Positions 16,181 through 26,027 of a stretch of 64,000 nucleotides of DNA are shown here, piece by piece. The stretch is from Streptomyces neyagawaensis (GTDB lineage: Bacteria; Actinomycetota; Actinomycetes; Streptomycetales; Streptomycetaceae), in NCBI RefSeq assembly GCF_023516595.1, contig NZ_JAMGBG010000029.1, positions 171,361-235,360 of the forward strand, in the 5' to 3' direction. Every line of letters starts with the position of its first letter. Position 1 is the stretch's first letter. The notes under the pieces were generated by a model. It was not told the origin of the DNA. It searched no databases and worked only from the letters and a program-made list of their open reading frames with translations. Both the position numbers and the translations under genes were made by a program.

Positions 16181-17224
16181 GTGATCACCACATCGGGCCT
16201 CACCAAGGTCTACCGCGGCCGTGGCCGCGAGGTCACCGCCCTCGACGGAGTCGACCTGCACGTACGCGAGGGCGAGGTGTACGGCGTCATCGGCCAGTCC
16301 GGCGCCGGCAAGTCCTCGCTGATCCGCTGCGTCAACCTCCTCGAACGCCCCACCTCCGGCACCGTCACGGTCGACGGCCAGGACCTCACCGCCCTCGCCG
16401 GCCGCGGCCCCCGCGCCGGCCGGGAGCTGCGCCGGGCGCGCAGCCGCATCGGCATGGTCTTCCAGCACTTCAACCTGCTGTCCACGCGCACCGTCCAGGA
16501 CAACGTCGAACTGCCGCTGGAGATCCTCGGCACCTCCGGCAAGGAGCGCTCCCGCAAGGCCCTGGAACTGCTCGACCTCGTCGGCCTCGCCGACAAGGCC
16601 AAGGTCTACCCGGCCCAGCTCTCCGGCGGCCAGAAGCAGCGCGTCGGCATCGCCCGCGCCCTGGCCGGCGACCCGAAGGTGCTCCTCTCCGACGAGGCCA
16701 CCAGCGCCCTCGACCCGGAGACGACCCGCTCGATCCTGACGCTGCTGCGCGACCTCAACCGGCAGCTGGGCCTGACCGTCCTGCTCATCACGCACGAGAT
16801 GGACGTCGTCAAGTCGATCTGCGACTCGGCCGCCCTCATGGAGAAGGGTCGCGTGGTCGAGTCAGGCACCGTCAGCGAACTCCTCGCCACCCCCGGCTCC
16901 GAGCTGGCCGCCGCGCTCTTCCCGGTCACCGGCGAGGCGTCCGGCGACGACCGCACCGTCCTCGACGTCACCTTCCAGGGCGAGGCGGCCACCCAGCCGG
17001 TCATCTCCCAGCTGTCCCGCACCTACAACATCGACATCTCGATCCTCGGCGCCGCCATCGACACCGTCGGCGGCCTCCAGATCGGCCGGATGCGCATCGA
17101 ACTGCCCGGCCGCTACGAGGACAACGTCGTCCCCATCGGGTTCCTGCGCGAACAGGGCCTCCAGATCGACGTGCTCGGCCGCGCCGGCCAGGAGTCCGTA
17201 CTCGCGAAGGAAGGTGCCAAGTGA
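16181..17224 (+). CDS. metN: Methionine ABC transporter ATP-binding protein
   Basis: 347 residues. ATPase of the MetNIQ importer. Walker A GQSGAGKSS (about 37-45), Q-loop VFQHFNLL, signature LSGGQKQR (about 147-154), Walker B VLLSDEATSALD. After about residue 265 comes a NIL domain (DVTFQGEAATQPVISQLSRTYNIDISILGA), the methionine-sensing regulatory domain of MetN, which inhibits transport when the cell is full. GTG 16181 starts MITTSGLTKVYRG. The stop overlaps metI (GTGA). Transcription likely runs from the promoter near 15911 through the leader peptide. Confidence 0.95.
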   Translation: MITTSGLTKVYRGRGREVTALDGVDLHVREGEVYGVIGQSGAGKSSLIRCVNLLERPTSGTVTVDGQDLTALAGRGPRAGRELRRARSRIGMVFQHFNLLSTRTVQDNVELPLEILGTSGKERSRKALELLDLVGLADKAKVYPAQLSGGQKQRVGIARALAGDPKVLLSDEATSALDPETTRSILTLLRDLNRQLGLTVLLITHEMDVVKSICDSAALMEKGRVVESGTVSELLATPGSELAAALFPVTGEASGDDRTVLDVTFQGEAATQPVISQLSRTYNIDISILGAAIDTVGGLQIGRMRIELPGRYEDNVVPIGFLREQGLQIDVLGRAGQESVLAKEGAK

Positions 17225-17952
17225 ACTGGACCGAGATGCGTCCCCTGCTGGAGCAGGCGTGTTGGGACACCCTCTACATGGTCGGCTGGTCCACGCTGAT
17301 CGCGGTCGCCGGCGGACTCCCGCTCGGCCTGCTGCTCGTCCTCACCGAGCGCGGCGGACTCCTGCAGAACGTCCTCGCCAACAAGGTCGTCGGGCAGATC
17401 GTGAACATCGCCCGCTCGATGCCCTTCATCATCCTCATGGTCGCGCTGATGGGCTTCACCCGCTGGATCACCGGCTCGACCATCGGCCGTGAGGCCGCGA
17501 TCGTGCCGCTCGCCATCGGCGCCATCCCGTTCTTCGCGCGCCTCGTCGAGACGGCCGTCCGCGAAGTGGACCACGGGCTCGTCGAGGCCGTGCAGGCCAT
17601 GGGCGGCAACACCTGGACCGTGGTCCGCAAGGTCCTCGTCCCGGAAGCCCTGCCCTCGCTGATCTCCTCCGCGACCACCACCGTCGTCGCCCTCATCGGC
17701 TACTCCGCGATGGCCGGCACCGTCGGCGCGGGCGGCCTCGGCGACATCGCCATCCGATACGGCTACCAGCGTTTCGAGACCGACCTCATGTGGATCACCG
17801 TGGCGGTCCTGGCGGTCGTCATCTCCGTCATCCAGTTCGCCGGCGACTACGCGGCCCGCGCCCTCCACCGCCGCGGCGGCCGCTCGGGAGCCGCCCCGAG
17901 GCTCCGGCTGCTGAGGGCCGAGGCCGCCGCCCCCGAGGTCACCAAGGTCTGA
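17221..17952 (+). CDS. metI: Methionine ABC transporter permease
   Basis: 243 residues, five or six TM spans. The start GTG 17221 overlaps the metN stop. The EAA coupling loop EAVQAMGGNTWTVVRKVLVPEALPSLIS (about 121-148) contacts MetN. It ends with an Arg/Ala-rich cytosolic tail. Typical MetI length is about 215-220, so the tail is slightly extended. Confidence 0.95.
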   Translation: MNWTEMRPLLEQACWDTLYMVGWSTLIAVAGGLPLGLLLVLTERGGLLQNVLANKVVGQIVNIARSMPFIILMVALMGFTRWITGSTIGREAAIVPLAIGAIPFFARLVETAVREVDHGLVEAVQAMGGNTWTVVRKVLVPEALPSLISSATTTVVALIGYSAMAGTVGAGGLGDIAIRYGYQRFETDLMWITVAVLAVVISVIQFAGDYAARALHRRGGRSGAAPRLRLLRAEAAAPEVTKV

Positions 17953-18036
17953 CCTCCGCGTACCTCTCCCGGCACCCGCAGACTTCCCGTCCCACCCACG
18001 ACGGGACAGCTCCACCCAAAAGGAAAGGCACTTTTC

Positions 18037-18870
18037 GTGCGTAACACCGCAAAGCTCACCACCGCCGTCCTCGCCGCCGGAGCCCTCACCTTCGGGCTCA
18101 CCGCCTGCGGCTCCGGCGCGGCCGACACCGCGTCCGACACCAGCGGACCGCTGGTCGTCGCCGCCAGCCCCACCCCGCACGCCGAGATCCTCACCTTCGT
18201 CAAGGACAACCTGGCGAAGAAGGCCGGGCTGGACCTGGAGGTCAAGGAGTTCACCGACTACGTCCTGCCGAACACGGCCACCGAGGACGGCTCCGTGGAC
18301 GCCAACTACTTCCAGAACCAGCCCTACCTCGACGACTTCAACAAGAAGCAGGGCACCCACATCGTGCCCGTCGTCACCGTGCACCTGGAGCCGCTCGGCC
18401 TCTACTCCGACAAGGTCAAGAGCAAGGACGACCTGAAGACCGGCGCCACCGTCGCCGTCCCGAACGACACGGTCAACGAGGCGCGGGCCCTCAAGCTCCT
18501 CGACGCCGCCGGGATCATCACGCTCAAGGACGGCGCCGACAACGCGGCGACCCCCGCCGACATCGCCGAGAACCCGAAGAAGCTGAAGTTCAAGGAGTTG
18601 GAGGCGGCCCAGACCCCGCGCTCCCTGGAGGACGTCGACGCGGCCGTCATCAACGGCAACTACGCCATCGAGGCCGACCTGTCGCCCGCCGACGACGCCC
18701 TCGCCGTGGAGCCCGCCAAGGACAACCCGAACGGCAACTTCCTCGCCGTGAAGGAGGGCAACGAGGACGACCCGCGCGTGAAGAAGCTCGCGAAGCTCCT
18801 GACCTCACCCGAGGTGAAGAAGTTCATCGAGGAGAAGTGGAGCAACGGCTCGGTCATCCCGTCCTTCTGA
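18037..18870 (+). CDS. metQ: Methionine-binding lipoprotein (NlpA/MetQ family)
   Basis: 277 residues. Signal peptide with lipobox LTAC (Cys 24), so lipid-anchored outside the membrane. The NlpA-type fold is recognised from VVAASPTPHAEILTFVK, the FTDYVLPNTATEDGSVDANYFQNQPYL stretch and the AAVINGNYAIEADLSPADDAL stretch. GTG 18037 follows AAGGAAAGG. Third gene of metNIQ, 84 nt after metI. Confidence 0.95.
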   Translation: MRNTAKLTTAVLAAGALTFGLTACGSGAADTASDTSGPLVVAASPTPHAEILTFVKDNLAKKAGLDLEVKEFTDYVLPNTATEDGSVDANYFQNQPYLDDFNKKQGTHIVPVVTVHLEPLGLYSDKVKSKDDLKTGATVAVPNDTVNEARALKLLDAAGIITLKDGADNAATPADIAENPKKLKFKELEAAQTPRSLEDVDAAVINGNYAIEADLSPADDALAVEPAKDNPNGNFLAVKEGNEDDPRVKKLAKLLTSPEVKKFIEEKWSNGSVIPSF

Positions 18871-18938
18871 GCCGTCCCGTCCTCCGTTCGAACCGTTCCG
18901 TCGAATCGGCGGCACGTATACGGCGTATCGCCACGCAT

Positions 18939-18969
18939 GGGGTCCGCTCCCTCACAGGGAGTGGGCCCC
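18939..18969 (+). terminator. Imperfect 14-bp hairpin after metQ
   Basis: Arms about 18939-18952 and 18956-18969, with a CTCCCT-cac-AGGGAG core. It is 69 nt past the metQ stop and before the next start; plausible operon terminator. Confidence 0.5.
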
Positions 18970-19050
18970 GCGGTGCGATTCAGTGCTTTCATGCTGCATG
19001 CTGGGCAGTTCAGCAGCCCCCCAAGGTTTTCGAAGGTTACGGAGCGGCGC

Positions 19051-19689
19051 ATGACGAACACCTTCCCCGACATCTCCATCAGCACGGAGCGGTTGGTCCT
19101 GCGCCCGTTCGACGAGGACGACGTCCAGGCGCTCACCGAGATGATGAACGACGAGCAGGTGATGGCCTGGACCGACGTCCAGCAGCCCTTCACCGAGGCC
19201 GGCGCCCGCACCTGGATCACCGAGTACGCGCCCGCCGAACGCACCTCCGGCCGCGGCCTCGACCTCGCCGTCACCGAGTTCCTCACCCAGCGCCTCGTCG
19301 GCGTCATCCAGCTGACCAGCACGAACTGGCACGTCCGGTCCACCGAACTCTCGTACGTCGTCGCCCCCTGGGCACGCGGTGAGGGCTACGCCTCCGAGGC
19401 AGCCCTCGCCACCGCCCAATGGCTCTTCCGCGAGCAGAAGTTCGAACGGATCGAGCTGCGCACCGCCGCCGACAACACCGCCTCCCAGCAGGTCGCGCAG
19501 AAGATCGGCTGTATCAGCGAGGGAGTCCTGCGCAACGCCTGCATAGCGCGCGCCCGCACCCCCGAGGACGGCTGGACCGAGGTCCGCACCGACTACATCG
19601 TGTGGAGCCTCCTCCCGGAGGACATCGAGGGCGTCAGCGAGGAACTGGCCGACAGCGGCGGTTTCGGCGCCTACTCGGACTGGAACTGA
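19051..19689 (+). CDS. GNAT-family acetyltransferase, RimJ/RimL type
   Basis: 212 residues from ATG 19051 (MTNTFPDISISTERLVLRPFDEDD), with GGAG upstream. The ISTERLVLRPF opening and the SYVVAPWARGEGYASEAALATAQWLF acetyl-CoA motif (about 107-132) are typical of ribosomal-protein/Ser acetyltransferase relatives. The DNTASQQVAQKIGC motif follows. C-terminal acidic tail. Substrate unknown. Confidence 0.88.
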   Translation: MTNTFPDISISTERLVLRPFDEDDVQALTEMMNDEQVMAWTDVQQPFTEAGARTWITEYAPAERTSGRGLDLAVTEFLTQRLVGVIQLTSTNWHVRSTELSYVVAPWARGEGYASEAALATAQWLFREQKFERIELRTAADNTASQQVAQKIGCISEGVLRNACIARARTPEDGWTEVRTDYIVWSLLPEDIEGVSEELADSGGFGAYSDWN

Positions 19690-19813
19690 ACGACCCACGG
19701 GCGCACACGGCCGCCGCCCGGCCGACGGGCCCCGATCCGTCACCAGGTACGCTCACGGGACCCCGTGCGGGCTTCCCTGACGAGCTGCGAAAACCCTCTG
19801 GAGACTGACGACG

Positions 19814-21022
19814 ATGGCCGACCGGGTCACGGTGATCGGCTGGGACGGCTCCCCCCTGACCGCCGCGGCGCGCTCCGCCCTCGCCGCCGCGACCCTCGTC
19901 GCCGGCGCCGCCCACCATCTGGCCCTGCCCGAAGTGCCCCCGGCCGCCGAACGCATCCGGCTCGGCAGCGTCGCCCTCGCCGCCCGCCGTATAGCCGGCC
20001 ACCGCGGCACCGCCGTGGTCCTCGCCGACGGTGATCCCGGCTTCTTCGGCGTCGTCCGCACACTCCGGGCCCCCGAGTTCGGCCTGGAGGTCGAGGTCGT
20101 CCCCGGTGTCTCCTCCGTGGCCGCCGCCTTCGCCCGCGCCGGCATGCCCTGGGACGACGCGCAGGTGGTCGTCGCGCACCGCCGCACGCTCCGGCGCGCC
20201 GTGAACGTGTGCCGCGCCCACACCAAGGTCGCCGTCCTCACCTCACCCGGCGCCGGCCCCGCCGAACTCGGCCTGCTCCTCGAAGGGGTTCACCGCACCT
20301 TCGTGATCTGCGAGGAACTCGGCACCGCACGCGAACGCGTCACCGTCGTCACCTCCGACAAGGCCGCCGACCACACCTGGCGCGACCCCAACCTCGTCAT
20401 CGTCATCGGCCCGGCGGGCGCCACCGAGGACGGAGGCTGGATCGCCGGCCGCGATCCCGGCGCCGGACCCCGCGGCTGGTCCCTGCCCGCCGACTACTAC
20501 GGCGGCGCCCTGGGCGAGGGGGAGGGCGAACTGCTGCGCTCGGCCCAACTGGCCCGTCTCGGACCGCGCGTGGGCGACCTCGTGTGGGACATCGGCTCCG
20601 GCAGCGGGGCCTTCGCCACCGAGGCGGCCCGCTGCGGCGCCGGTGTCATCGCCGTCGACCGCGACCCCGGGGCCTGCGGCCGGACGACCCTCGCCGCCCG
20701 CCGCTTCGGCGTACAGCTCCAGGTGGTCCACGGCATCGCCCCGCACATCCTGGAGAACCTCCCCGAACCCGACGTCGTACGCGTCGGCGGCGGGGGAGCG
20801 GCGGTGGTCTCCGCCGTCGCCGACCGGCGCCCCAGGTGCATCGTCACCCACGCCCTCACCCGCCCCGCCGCCGAGCGCGTCGGACGCGACCTGACCGAGC
20901 ACGGGTACGACGTTCGGTGCGAGTTCGTTCAGTCCGTCGAACTCGACACGCGGGCCTGGACGGAGCGGGAGCGGAGCGTCGCGTTCCTGCTCAGCGGGAC
21001 TTTGCCCGATCGTTCCCAGTGA
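19814..21022 (+). CDS. cobL: Bifunctional precorrin-6Y C5,15-methyltransferase (CbiE-CbiT fusion)
   Basis: 402 residues. Corrin ring synthesis: methylates C5 and C15 of the ring with SAM and decarboxylates the C12 acetate. The N-terminal half (1 to about 200) is a CbiE-type tetrapyrrole methylase (VIGWDGSPLTAAARSALAAATLVAGA; VVLADGDPGFFGVVRTL; VVPGVSSVAAAFARAGMPW). The C-terminal half is CbiT-like with the SAM motif VWDIGSGSGAFATEAA (about 257-272) and VIAVDRDPGACGRT. Start ATG 19814. Nearby cobT and cobA suggest a partial cobalamin cluster. No cobalamin riboswitch was recognised upstream. Confidence 0.93.
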   Translation: MADRVTVIGWDGSPLTAAARSALAAATLVAGAAHHLALPEVPPAAERIRLGSVALAARRIAGHRGTAVVLADGDPGFFGVVRTLRAPEFGLEVEVVPGVSSVAAAFARAGMPWDDAQVVVAHRRTLRRAVNVCRAHTKVAVLTSPGAGPAELGLLLEGVHRTFVICEELGTARERVTVVTSDKAADHTWRDPNLVIVIGPAGATEDGGWIAGRDPGAGPRGWSLPADYYGGALGEGEGELLRSAQLARLGPRVGDLVWDIGSGSGAFATEAARCGAGVIAVDRDPGACGRTTLAARRFGVQLQVVHGIAPHILENLPEPDVVRVGGGGAAVVSAVADRRPRCIVTHALTRPAAERVGRDLTEHGYDVRCEFVQSVELDTRAWTERERSVAFLLSGTLPDRSQ

Positions 21023-21381
21023 TCCGGTTGTCGTACCGGCGCGGTAGGCTGGCCGACTGTCGTACTGCACTCCGGCACCCGACAGTTCGTCGGTCAATGT
21101 CCGGAAAGCGCGCCCGTTTTGAGGGCGTGTGTGGTACGGCGCAACCGGAGGGCGCGCAACGTGGCGCAGTCCACAGCGGACCGTCGCCGATCAAGCTGTC
21201 GCGACGGCGGGACGACCGCGACAATGGCCGTTGAACGGTTTCACCGAATGGCTTTGTCGACATGCAGGCGGGTCGTCACGTGCCGCTGGGCACGCACGCT
21301 CGTTCTCCACATGTGGAACGGTCGGTGCGCCGTTCCGGGCCAGCTGGCATAGAGGCACTAACCGATGGGCGAGGGGTACGC
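21023..21381. other. Intergenic region upstream of the BluB-CobT gene
   Basis: 359 nt. An extended -10-like GGTAGGCT occurs at 21043-21050 and a CCACATGTGG palindrome near 21308. No RNA element such as a B12 riboswitch could be recognised, and no short ORF with a good ribosome site. Confidence 0.4.
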
Positions 21382-24300
21382 ATGACCGACACCGGCCAGG
21401 TCCCGGGCGAGGGGCAGCCGGAGAGCGCAGGCATGGTGGAACAGCCGGGCGTCGCCGCGCCGGGTGCGTACACCTACCTCTCCGAGACCCCCGTCGAGGA
21501 CGACGAGCTGCTGCTGCCGGGTGCCCAGGGCGCATGGGGCAACGAAGTGCCCCCACCCGCCCCCGAACCCGTCGTCCAGGTCGTCCACGAGCCCGGCCCG
21601 CACGAGACGTCCGGCCGGGACAGCGGCTCCATCGACCTCGGAGCCGTACGCCAGCCCGTCGCCACCGCGGTGCCGCAGCCGCCGGTGGCCCGCCGACCGC
21701 TGCACCTCGGCCCGCCCACCCCGGACGCCTCCGCCAGCCCGGTCCGCTCGCTCGCCGACCGCGGCCCCGCAGGAGCCCCCGTTCCGCCCGCCGCCGCACG
21801 CCACTCCGGTCCGCCCACCACCGGGCCCGAGTACCTCGACGTGCCCCCGCAAGGCGTGACCCCGTGGGGCACCCCTGTGTCCGGGGCCGTGACGACGCAG
21901 CCCGCGCCCGTCGCCCAGGGGCAGGCTGCAGAAACGGTCGTTCCGCAGGAGGCGCAGCCCGGCGCGGTCGCCGCCGAGACGCCGCAGGCCACGGAGTCCT
22001 CCCAGGTCACGGAGGCGGAACAGGACGCCGAAGCCCTCCATGACGCCCAGGACGCCGCCTACGCCCAGGCCCAGGAAGCCGCGGTCGCCCAGTTCGCCAC
22101 CGGTCAGGTGCAGGTCGCGGAGGCGGTCGCCCAGGCCACGGCCCCGCAGCCGGCCGAGGTGCCGGCCGCCCCCGAGGCCGCCGAGGCCCAGCCGGTCGAG
22201 GCGGTTGCAGTGCCGGAGGGTGCGGAGGCCCAGCCGGTCGGGGAGGCCGTTGAGGGCCGGCCCGTCGCCGAGGCCGCCGAGGTCCAGGCGGTCGCCGAGG
22301 CCCAGTCCGTCGTGGAGGAGGTGCCTGCCGCCGAGGCGGAGACGGGTGGGCCCGCCGCCGACGCCCCTGTGGTGACGGAGCCCGTGGCCGACGCCCAGCC
22401 TGTGGCGGAGCCCGCCGTCGACGCCGCGCAGAGCCCCGTGCCCGCGGAGTCGGCATCGGACGTGCAGGGGTCGGAGGAGGTCGCCGCTGCCGCTCCGGCC
22501 GCTGCTGAGTCGCCCGCCGTCGGGACTCCCACCGAGTCCGCCCTCGACGCCCTTGTCGCCCGTGAGGCCCAGGTCCCGGAGGCCACGCCGTTCCCGCCCG
22601 CCGCGGAGGGCCCGGAGCCGATCCAGGCCCAGGTGCCCGCCGACGCACAGGATGTCTCCCCGGTCCCGCAGCAGAACGAGGACGCCGCCCAGCCGGTCGA
22701 CGTCCCCGCCCCGCCACAGGCCGAGGCCGGGACCACGGCACCGGAGGCTGCACCGGGCGACGCCGCCGAGCAGGTCGCCGAGACCCCCGCCCCCGAGACG
22801 ACGCCTGCTGCCACCGAGGCCCAGGCCGCGCCCGCTGCTCCGGTCGACGAGGCGGCCGCCCTCGCCGACGAGCAGCCGGCCCCCGCCGCCGAGGACGAGC
22901 AGCCCGCGGCCGACGGGTCGGGCGAGCAGGCCGCCGGTGAGCCCCCGCTCGCCGCCGACGCGCAGCCGCTGCCCGACACGCCGAACGTCCAGGACGTCCA
23001 GCAGCCGGCGGAACCGCAGGAGGGGCAGGAGCCGCAGGCGGCCGAGGCCCCGGCAGCGGAAACCGAGGAGCCGCAGCCGGCCGACGCCGCCGAGCCGGTC
23101 GCGGCCGAGGCCGCAGCCGCCCCCGCCGAGCCCCAGCCGGCCGAGCCCTCGGCGGCGGAGCCCGCACAGGCCGAGCCGCCGGCGGCTGTCGGGGAAGAGG
23201 CCGCCGCCGAGCAGGCCGTCGTCGAGGAGGCGCTGACCTCGGAGCCCGGGCAGGCCGAGCCCGAGCACCCGCAGCCCCCTGTACAGGGCCCCCAGGCCAC
23301 CGAGCCGGTCGCCCCCGCTGCGGACGCCGCCGAGCAGAGCCCCGAGACCGCCGCCGCTCCCTCGGAGAGCGAGGCGGAGGCCGCAGACGTAACCGTGGAA
23401 GCGCAGCAGTCCGACCAGCCCGGCGAGGCCGTTCCCGCCGAGCCCGTCACCGCCGGGGAGCCCACCGCCGAGGAGTCGCCCGCCGACGAGTCTGCCGTCA
23501 CGCAGCCCGCCGAGCCGGCCGTCGCCACGGCCGCCGAGGCCCCCGCGCAGCCCGCCGAGCCGGTCGACGTCGACGCTGTGGCGGCCGACGCCCCCGTGGC
23601 GGTGACGGTCTCCCCGCTCGACGCGCCCCAGGGCGCCGTCCTCCAACCCTCGGCGGGGACCCCGGCCGACGCTCCGCGCGCCGCCGACGCGGCCCAGGAG
23701 CCCGGTACCGAGCAGCCGATGGGTGAGTTCGTGCCGGTGGACGGCTCGGTGCCGACCACCCCGCACCTGGCCCCGACCCCGCCCCAGGGCATGGTCGTAC
23801 CGCCGCTGCCCGCCGACGACCGGTCGGCGCCCGCCACCGCGGCGGCGCCCGGCGGGACCGCTGACGAGGCACCGGAGCAGGAGCCGCAGGCGGAACCCGT
23901 CGCCACGGTCCCCGCTCCCCGCGACTCCGAGGCCGAGACGATCGTCGTACCGCAGCCGGTCGCCGCCGCGGCCGAGGCGCATCCCGACGTCGTCCAGAAC
24001 GCGGAGGACCTGGACACCAGGGCCGCCGACCAGGAGGACGGCGAGGAGGCCGAGGCAGTGGAAGCAGCCGACGAGAGCGTGGCCGAGGTGGACGAGGCGT
24101 CCGAAGAGACGGAGGCAGGTCAGCCCGCCGGCCCGGCCGCGCCGCCCTACGACGACGCCGAGCGCGAGGCCGTCCTCAAGGTCATGCGCGAGCGCCGCGA
24201 CATCCGCAACGGCTTCCGCAGCGACCCCATCCCGCACGACGTCCTGCTCCGCGTCCTGGAGGCCGCCCACACAGCACCCTCCGTGGGCCACTCCCAGCCC

Positions 24301-25863
24301 TGGGACTTCGTCGTCATCCGCTCCGCCGAGACCCGCCGGACCATGCACGAACTGGCCCAGCGCCAGCGTGAGGCGTACGCCAAGTCGCTGCCGAAGGGCC
24401 GGGCGAAGCAGTTCAAGGAACTGAAGATCGAGGCCATCCTCGACACCCCGGTGAACATCGTGGTCACCGCCGACCCGACGCGCGGCGGCCGGCACACCCT
24501 GGGCCGCCACACCCAGCCGCAGATGGCCCCGTACTCCTCGGCCCTCGCCGTCGAGAACCTGTGGCTCGCGGCCCGCGCCGAGGGCCTCGGCGTCGGCTGG
24601 GTCAGCTTCTTCGACGAGCGCGAGATGGTCCGCGCCCTCGGCCTGCCCGAGCACCTGGAGGTCGTGGCGTACCTGTGCGTCGGGTACGTCGACGAGTTCC
24701 CGGCGGAGCCCGAGCTGATGCAGGCGGGCTGGGCCAAGCGCCGCCCGCTGTCCTGGGTCGTCCACGAGGAGACGTACGGCCGTCGCGCACTGCCCGGTGC
24801 CGAGCCGCACGACCTGCTCGCCGAGACCGTCGCCGGGATCCGCCCGCTGGACGCCAAGGCGCTCGGTGAGGCGTGGGAGCGGCAGAAGCGCATGACCAAG
24901 CCGGCCGGTGCGCTCGGCATGCTGGAGATCATCTCCGCGCAGCTGTCGGGCCTGTCCCGCCAGTGCCCGCCGCCGATCCCGGAGCCCGCGGCCGTCGCGA
25001 TCTTCGCCGGGGACCACGGCGTCCACGCCCAGGGCGTCACCCCCTGGCCGCAGGAGGTCACGGGCCAGATGGTCGCCAACTTCCTCGGCGGGGGAGCGGT
25101 CTGCAACGCCTTCGCCAACCAGGTGGGCGCCGAGGTGTGCGTCGTCGACGTGGGCGTGGCGAGCGACCTGCCCGCGACCCCGGGTCTGCTGCCGCGCAAG
25201 GTGCGCGCCGGTACGTCCGACATGACCACCGGCCCCGCGATGACCCGCGAGGAGGCCAAGAAGGCCATCGAGGTCGGCATCGAGACGGCCCGCGATCTGG
25301 TCGCCGCCGGGAACAAGGCTCTGCTCACAGGTGAGATGGGCATCGCCAACACCACGGCGTCCGCCGCGCTCATCTCCGTCTTCACCGGCGCCGACCCCGC
25401 CGAGGTCACCGGCAGGGGCACCGGCATCAACGACGAGACGCTCGCCCGCAAGACCGAGGTCGTCCGCCGGGCCATCGAGTTGCACCAGCCGGACCCTGCC
25501 GACCCGATCGGTGTCCTGGCCGCGATCGGGGGTTTCGAACACGCGGCGATCGTCGGTCTCCTCCTCGGCGGCGCCTCACTGCGCACCCCGGTGATCCTCG
25601 ACGGCGTCAGCGCCGGCGCCGCCGCCCTGGTCGCCCGTGCCATCGCCCCCGAGGTCCTCGCGGCGTGCATCGCGGGCCACCGCAGCGCCGAACCCGGCCA
25701 TGTGGCGGCCCTGAAGAAGCTCGGCCTCCGTCCCCTGGTCGACCTCGACCTCCGCCTCGGCGAGGGCACCGGCGCCCTGCTCGCCCTGCCGGTCGTCCAG
25801 AGCGCGGCGAGGGCGATGCACGAGGTGGCGACCTTCGACTCGGCGGGCGTCACCGAGAAGTAG
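21382..25863 (+). CDS. cobT: BluB-CobT fusion with ~920-residue low-complexity N-terminus
   Basis: 1493 residues. 1 to about 920 is an Ala/Pro/Glu/Val/Gln-rich, acidic, predicted disordered tract with no recognised domain. About 922-1130 is a BluB-like nitroreductase (RRDIRNGFRSDPIP, AAHTAPSVGHSQPWDFV, GLGVGWVSFFDE), which makes 5,6-dimethylbenzimidazole (DMB) from FMN. About 1145-1493 is CobT: IFAGDHGVHAQGVTPWP, TGEMGIANTTASAAL, GGFEHAAIVG and the catalytic-Glu motif RLGEGTGALLAL (about 1457-1468), transferring phosphoribose from nicotinate mononucleotide to DMB. Coupling the two steps fits lower-ligand synthesis for B12. ATG 21382 follows GAGGGG. The tract's role is unknown. Confidence 0.92.
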   Translation: MTDTGQVPGEGQPESAGMVEQPGVAAPGAYTYLSETPVEDDELLLPGAQGAWGNEVPPPAPEPVVQVVHEPGPHETSGRDSGSIDLGAVRQPVATAVPQPPVARRPLHLGPPTPDASASPVRSLADRGPAGAPVPPAAARHSGPPTTGPEYLDVPPQGVTPWGTPVSGAVTTQPAPVAQGQAAETVVPQEAQPGAVAAETPQATESSQVTEAEQDAEALHDAQDAAYAQAQEAAVAQFATGQVQVAEAVAQATAPQPAEVPAAPEAAEAQPVEAVAVPEGAEAQPVGEAVEGRPVAEAAEVQAVAEAQSVVEEVPAAEAETGGPAADAPVVTEPVADAQPVAEPAVDAAQSPVPAESASDVQGSEEVAAAAPAAAESPAVGTPTESALDALVAREAQVPEATPFPPAAEGPEPIQAQVPADAQDVSPVPQQNEDAAQPVDVPAPPQAEAGTTAPEAAPGDAAEQVAETPAPETTPAATEAQAAPAAPVDEAAALADEQPAPAAEDEQPAADGSGEQAAGEPPLAADAQPLPDTPNVQDVQQPAEPQEGQEPQAAEAPAAETEEPQPADAAEPVAAEAAAAPAEPQPAEPSAAEPAQAEPPAAVGEEAAAEQAVVEEALTSEPGQAEPEHPQPPVQGPQATEPVAPAADAAEQSPETAAAPSESEAEAADVTVEAQQSDQPGEAVPAEPVTAGEPTAEESPADESAVTQPAEPAVATAAEAPAQPAEPVDVDAVAADAPVAVTVSPLDAPQGAVLQPSAGTPADAPRAADAAQEPGTEQPMGEFVPVDGSVPTTPHLAPTPPQGMVVPPLPADDRSAPATAAAPGGTADEAPEQEPQAEPVATVPAPRDSEAETIVVPQPVAAAAEAHPDVVQNAEDLDTRAADQEDGEEAEAVEAADESVAEVDEASEETEAGQPAGPAAPPYDDAEREAVLKVMRERRDIRNGFRSDPIPHDVLLRVLEAAHTAPSVGHSQPWDFVVIRSAETRRTMHELAQRQREAYAKSLPKGRAKQFKELKIEAILDTPVNIVVTADPTRGGRHTLGRHTQPQMAPYSSALAVENLWLAARAEGLGVGWVSFFDEREMVRALGLPEHLEVVAYLCVGYVDEFPAEPELMQAGWAKRRPLSWVVHEETYGRRALPGAEPHDLLAETVAGIRPLDAKALGEAWERQKRMTKPAGALGMLEIISAQLSGLSRQCPPPIPEPAAVAIFAGDHGVHAQGVTPWPQEVTGQMVANFLGGGAVCNAFANQVGAEVCVVDVGVASDLPATPGLLPRKVRAGTSDMTTGPAMTREEAKKAIEVGIETARDLVAAGNKALLTGEMGIANTTASAALISVFTGADPAEVTGRGTGINDETLARKTEVVRRAIELHQPDPADPIGVLAAIGGFEHAAIVGLLLGGASLRTPVILDGVSAGAAALVARAIAPEVLAACIAGHRSAEPGHVAALKKLGLRPLVDLDLRLGEGTGALLALPVVQSAARAMHEVATFDSAGVTEK

Positions 25864-25889
25864 AGGCCTGCCGCCAAAGCTGAACGGAC

Positions 25890-25927
25890 GGGGGCGGGGA
25901 CGGGGAGACATATCCCACCCCGCCCCC
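25890..25927 (+). terminator. GC-rich hairpin after cobT
   Basis: GGGGGCGGGG (25890-25899) and CCCCGCCCCC (25918-25927) form a perfect 10-bp stem with an 18-nt loop, 26 nt past the stop. Confidence 0.6.
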
Positions 25928-26027
25928 GCCGCACCCTCGCCCGCGCAATAAAATCGCACGTCAGGGGCCGCTCCAACGCCGCAGGGGCTCCGTCCCGCAC
26001 CGCCGCCACCAGAGGAGCCGCACCCTC

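Noticed and set aside
19690..19813. Cobalamin riboswitch upstream of cobL
   Set aside because: No B12-box-like sequence or expected long leader; the gap is only 124 nt. The 21023-21381 gap was checked too.
21358..25542. 1394-codon minus-strand ORF opposite cobT
   Set aside because: Antisense shadow of the BluB-CobT gene; Leu/Gly/Arg-rich with no motif, while the plus strand carries clear enzyme domains.
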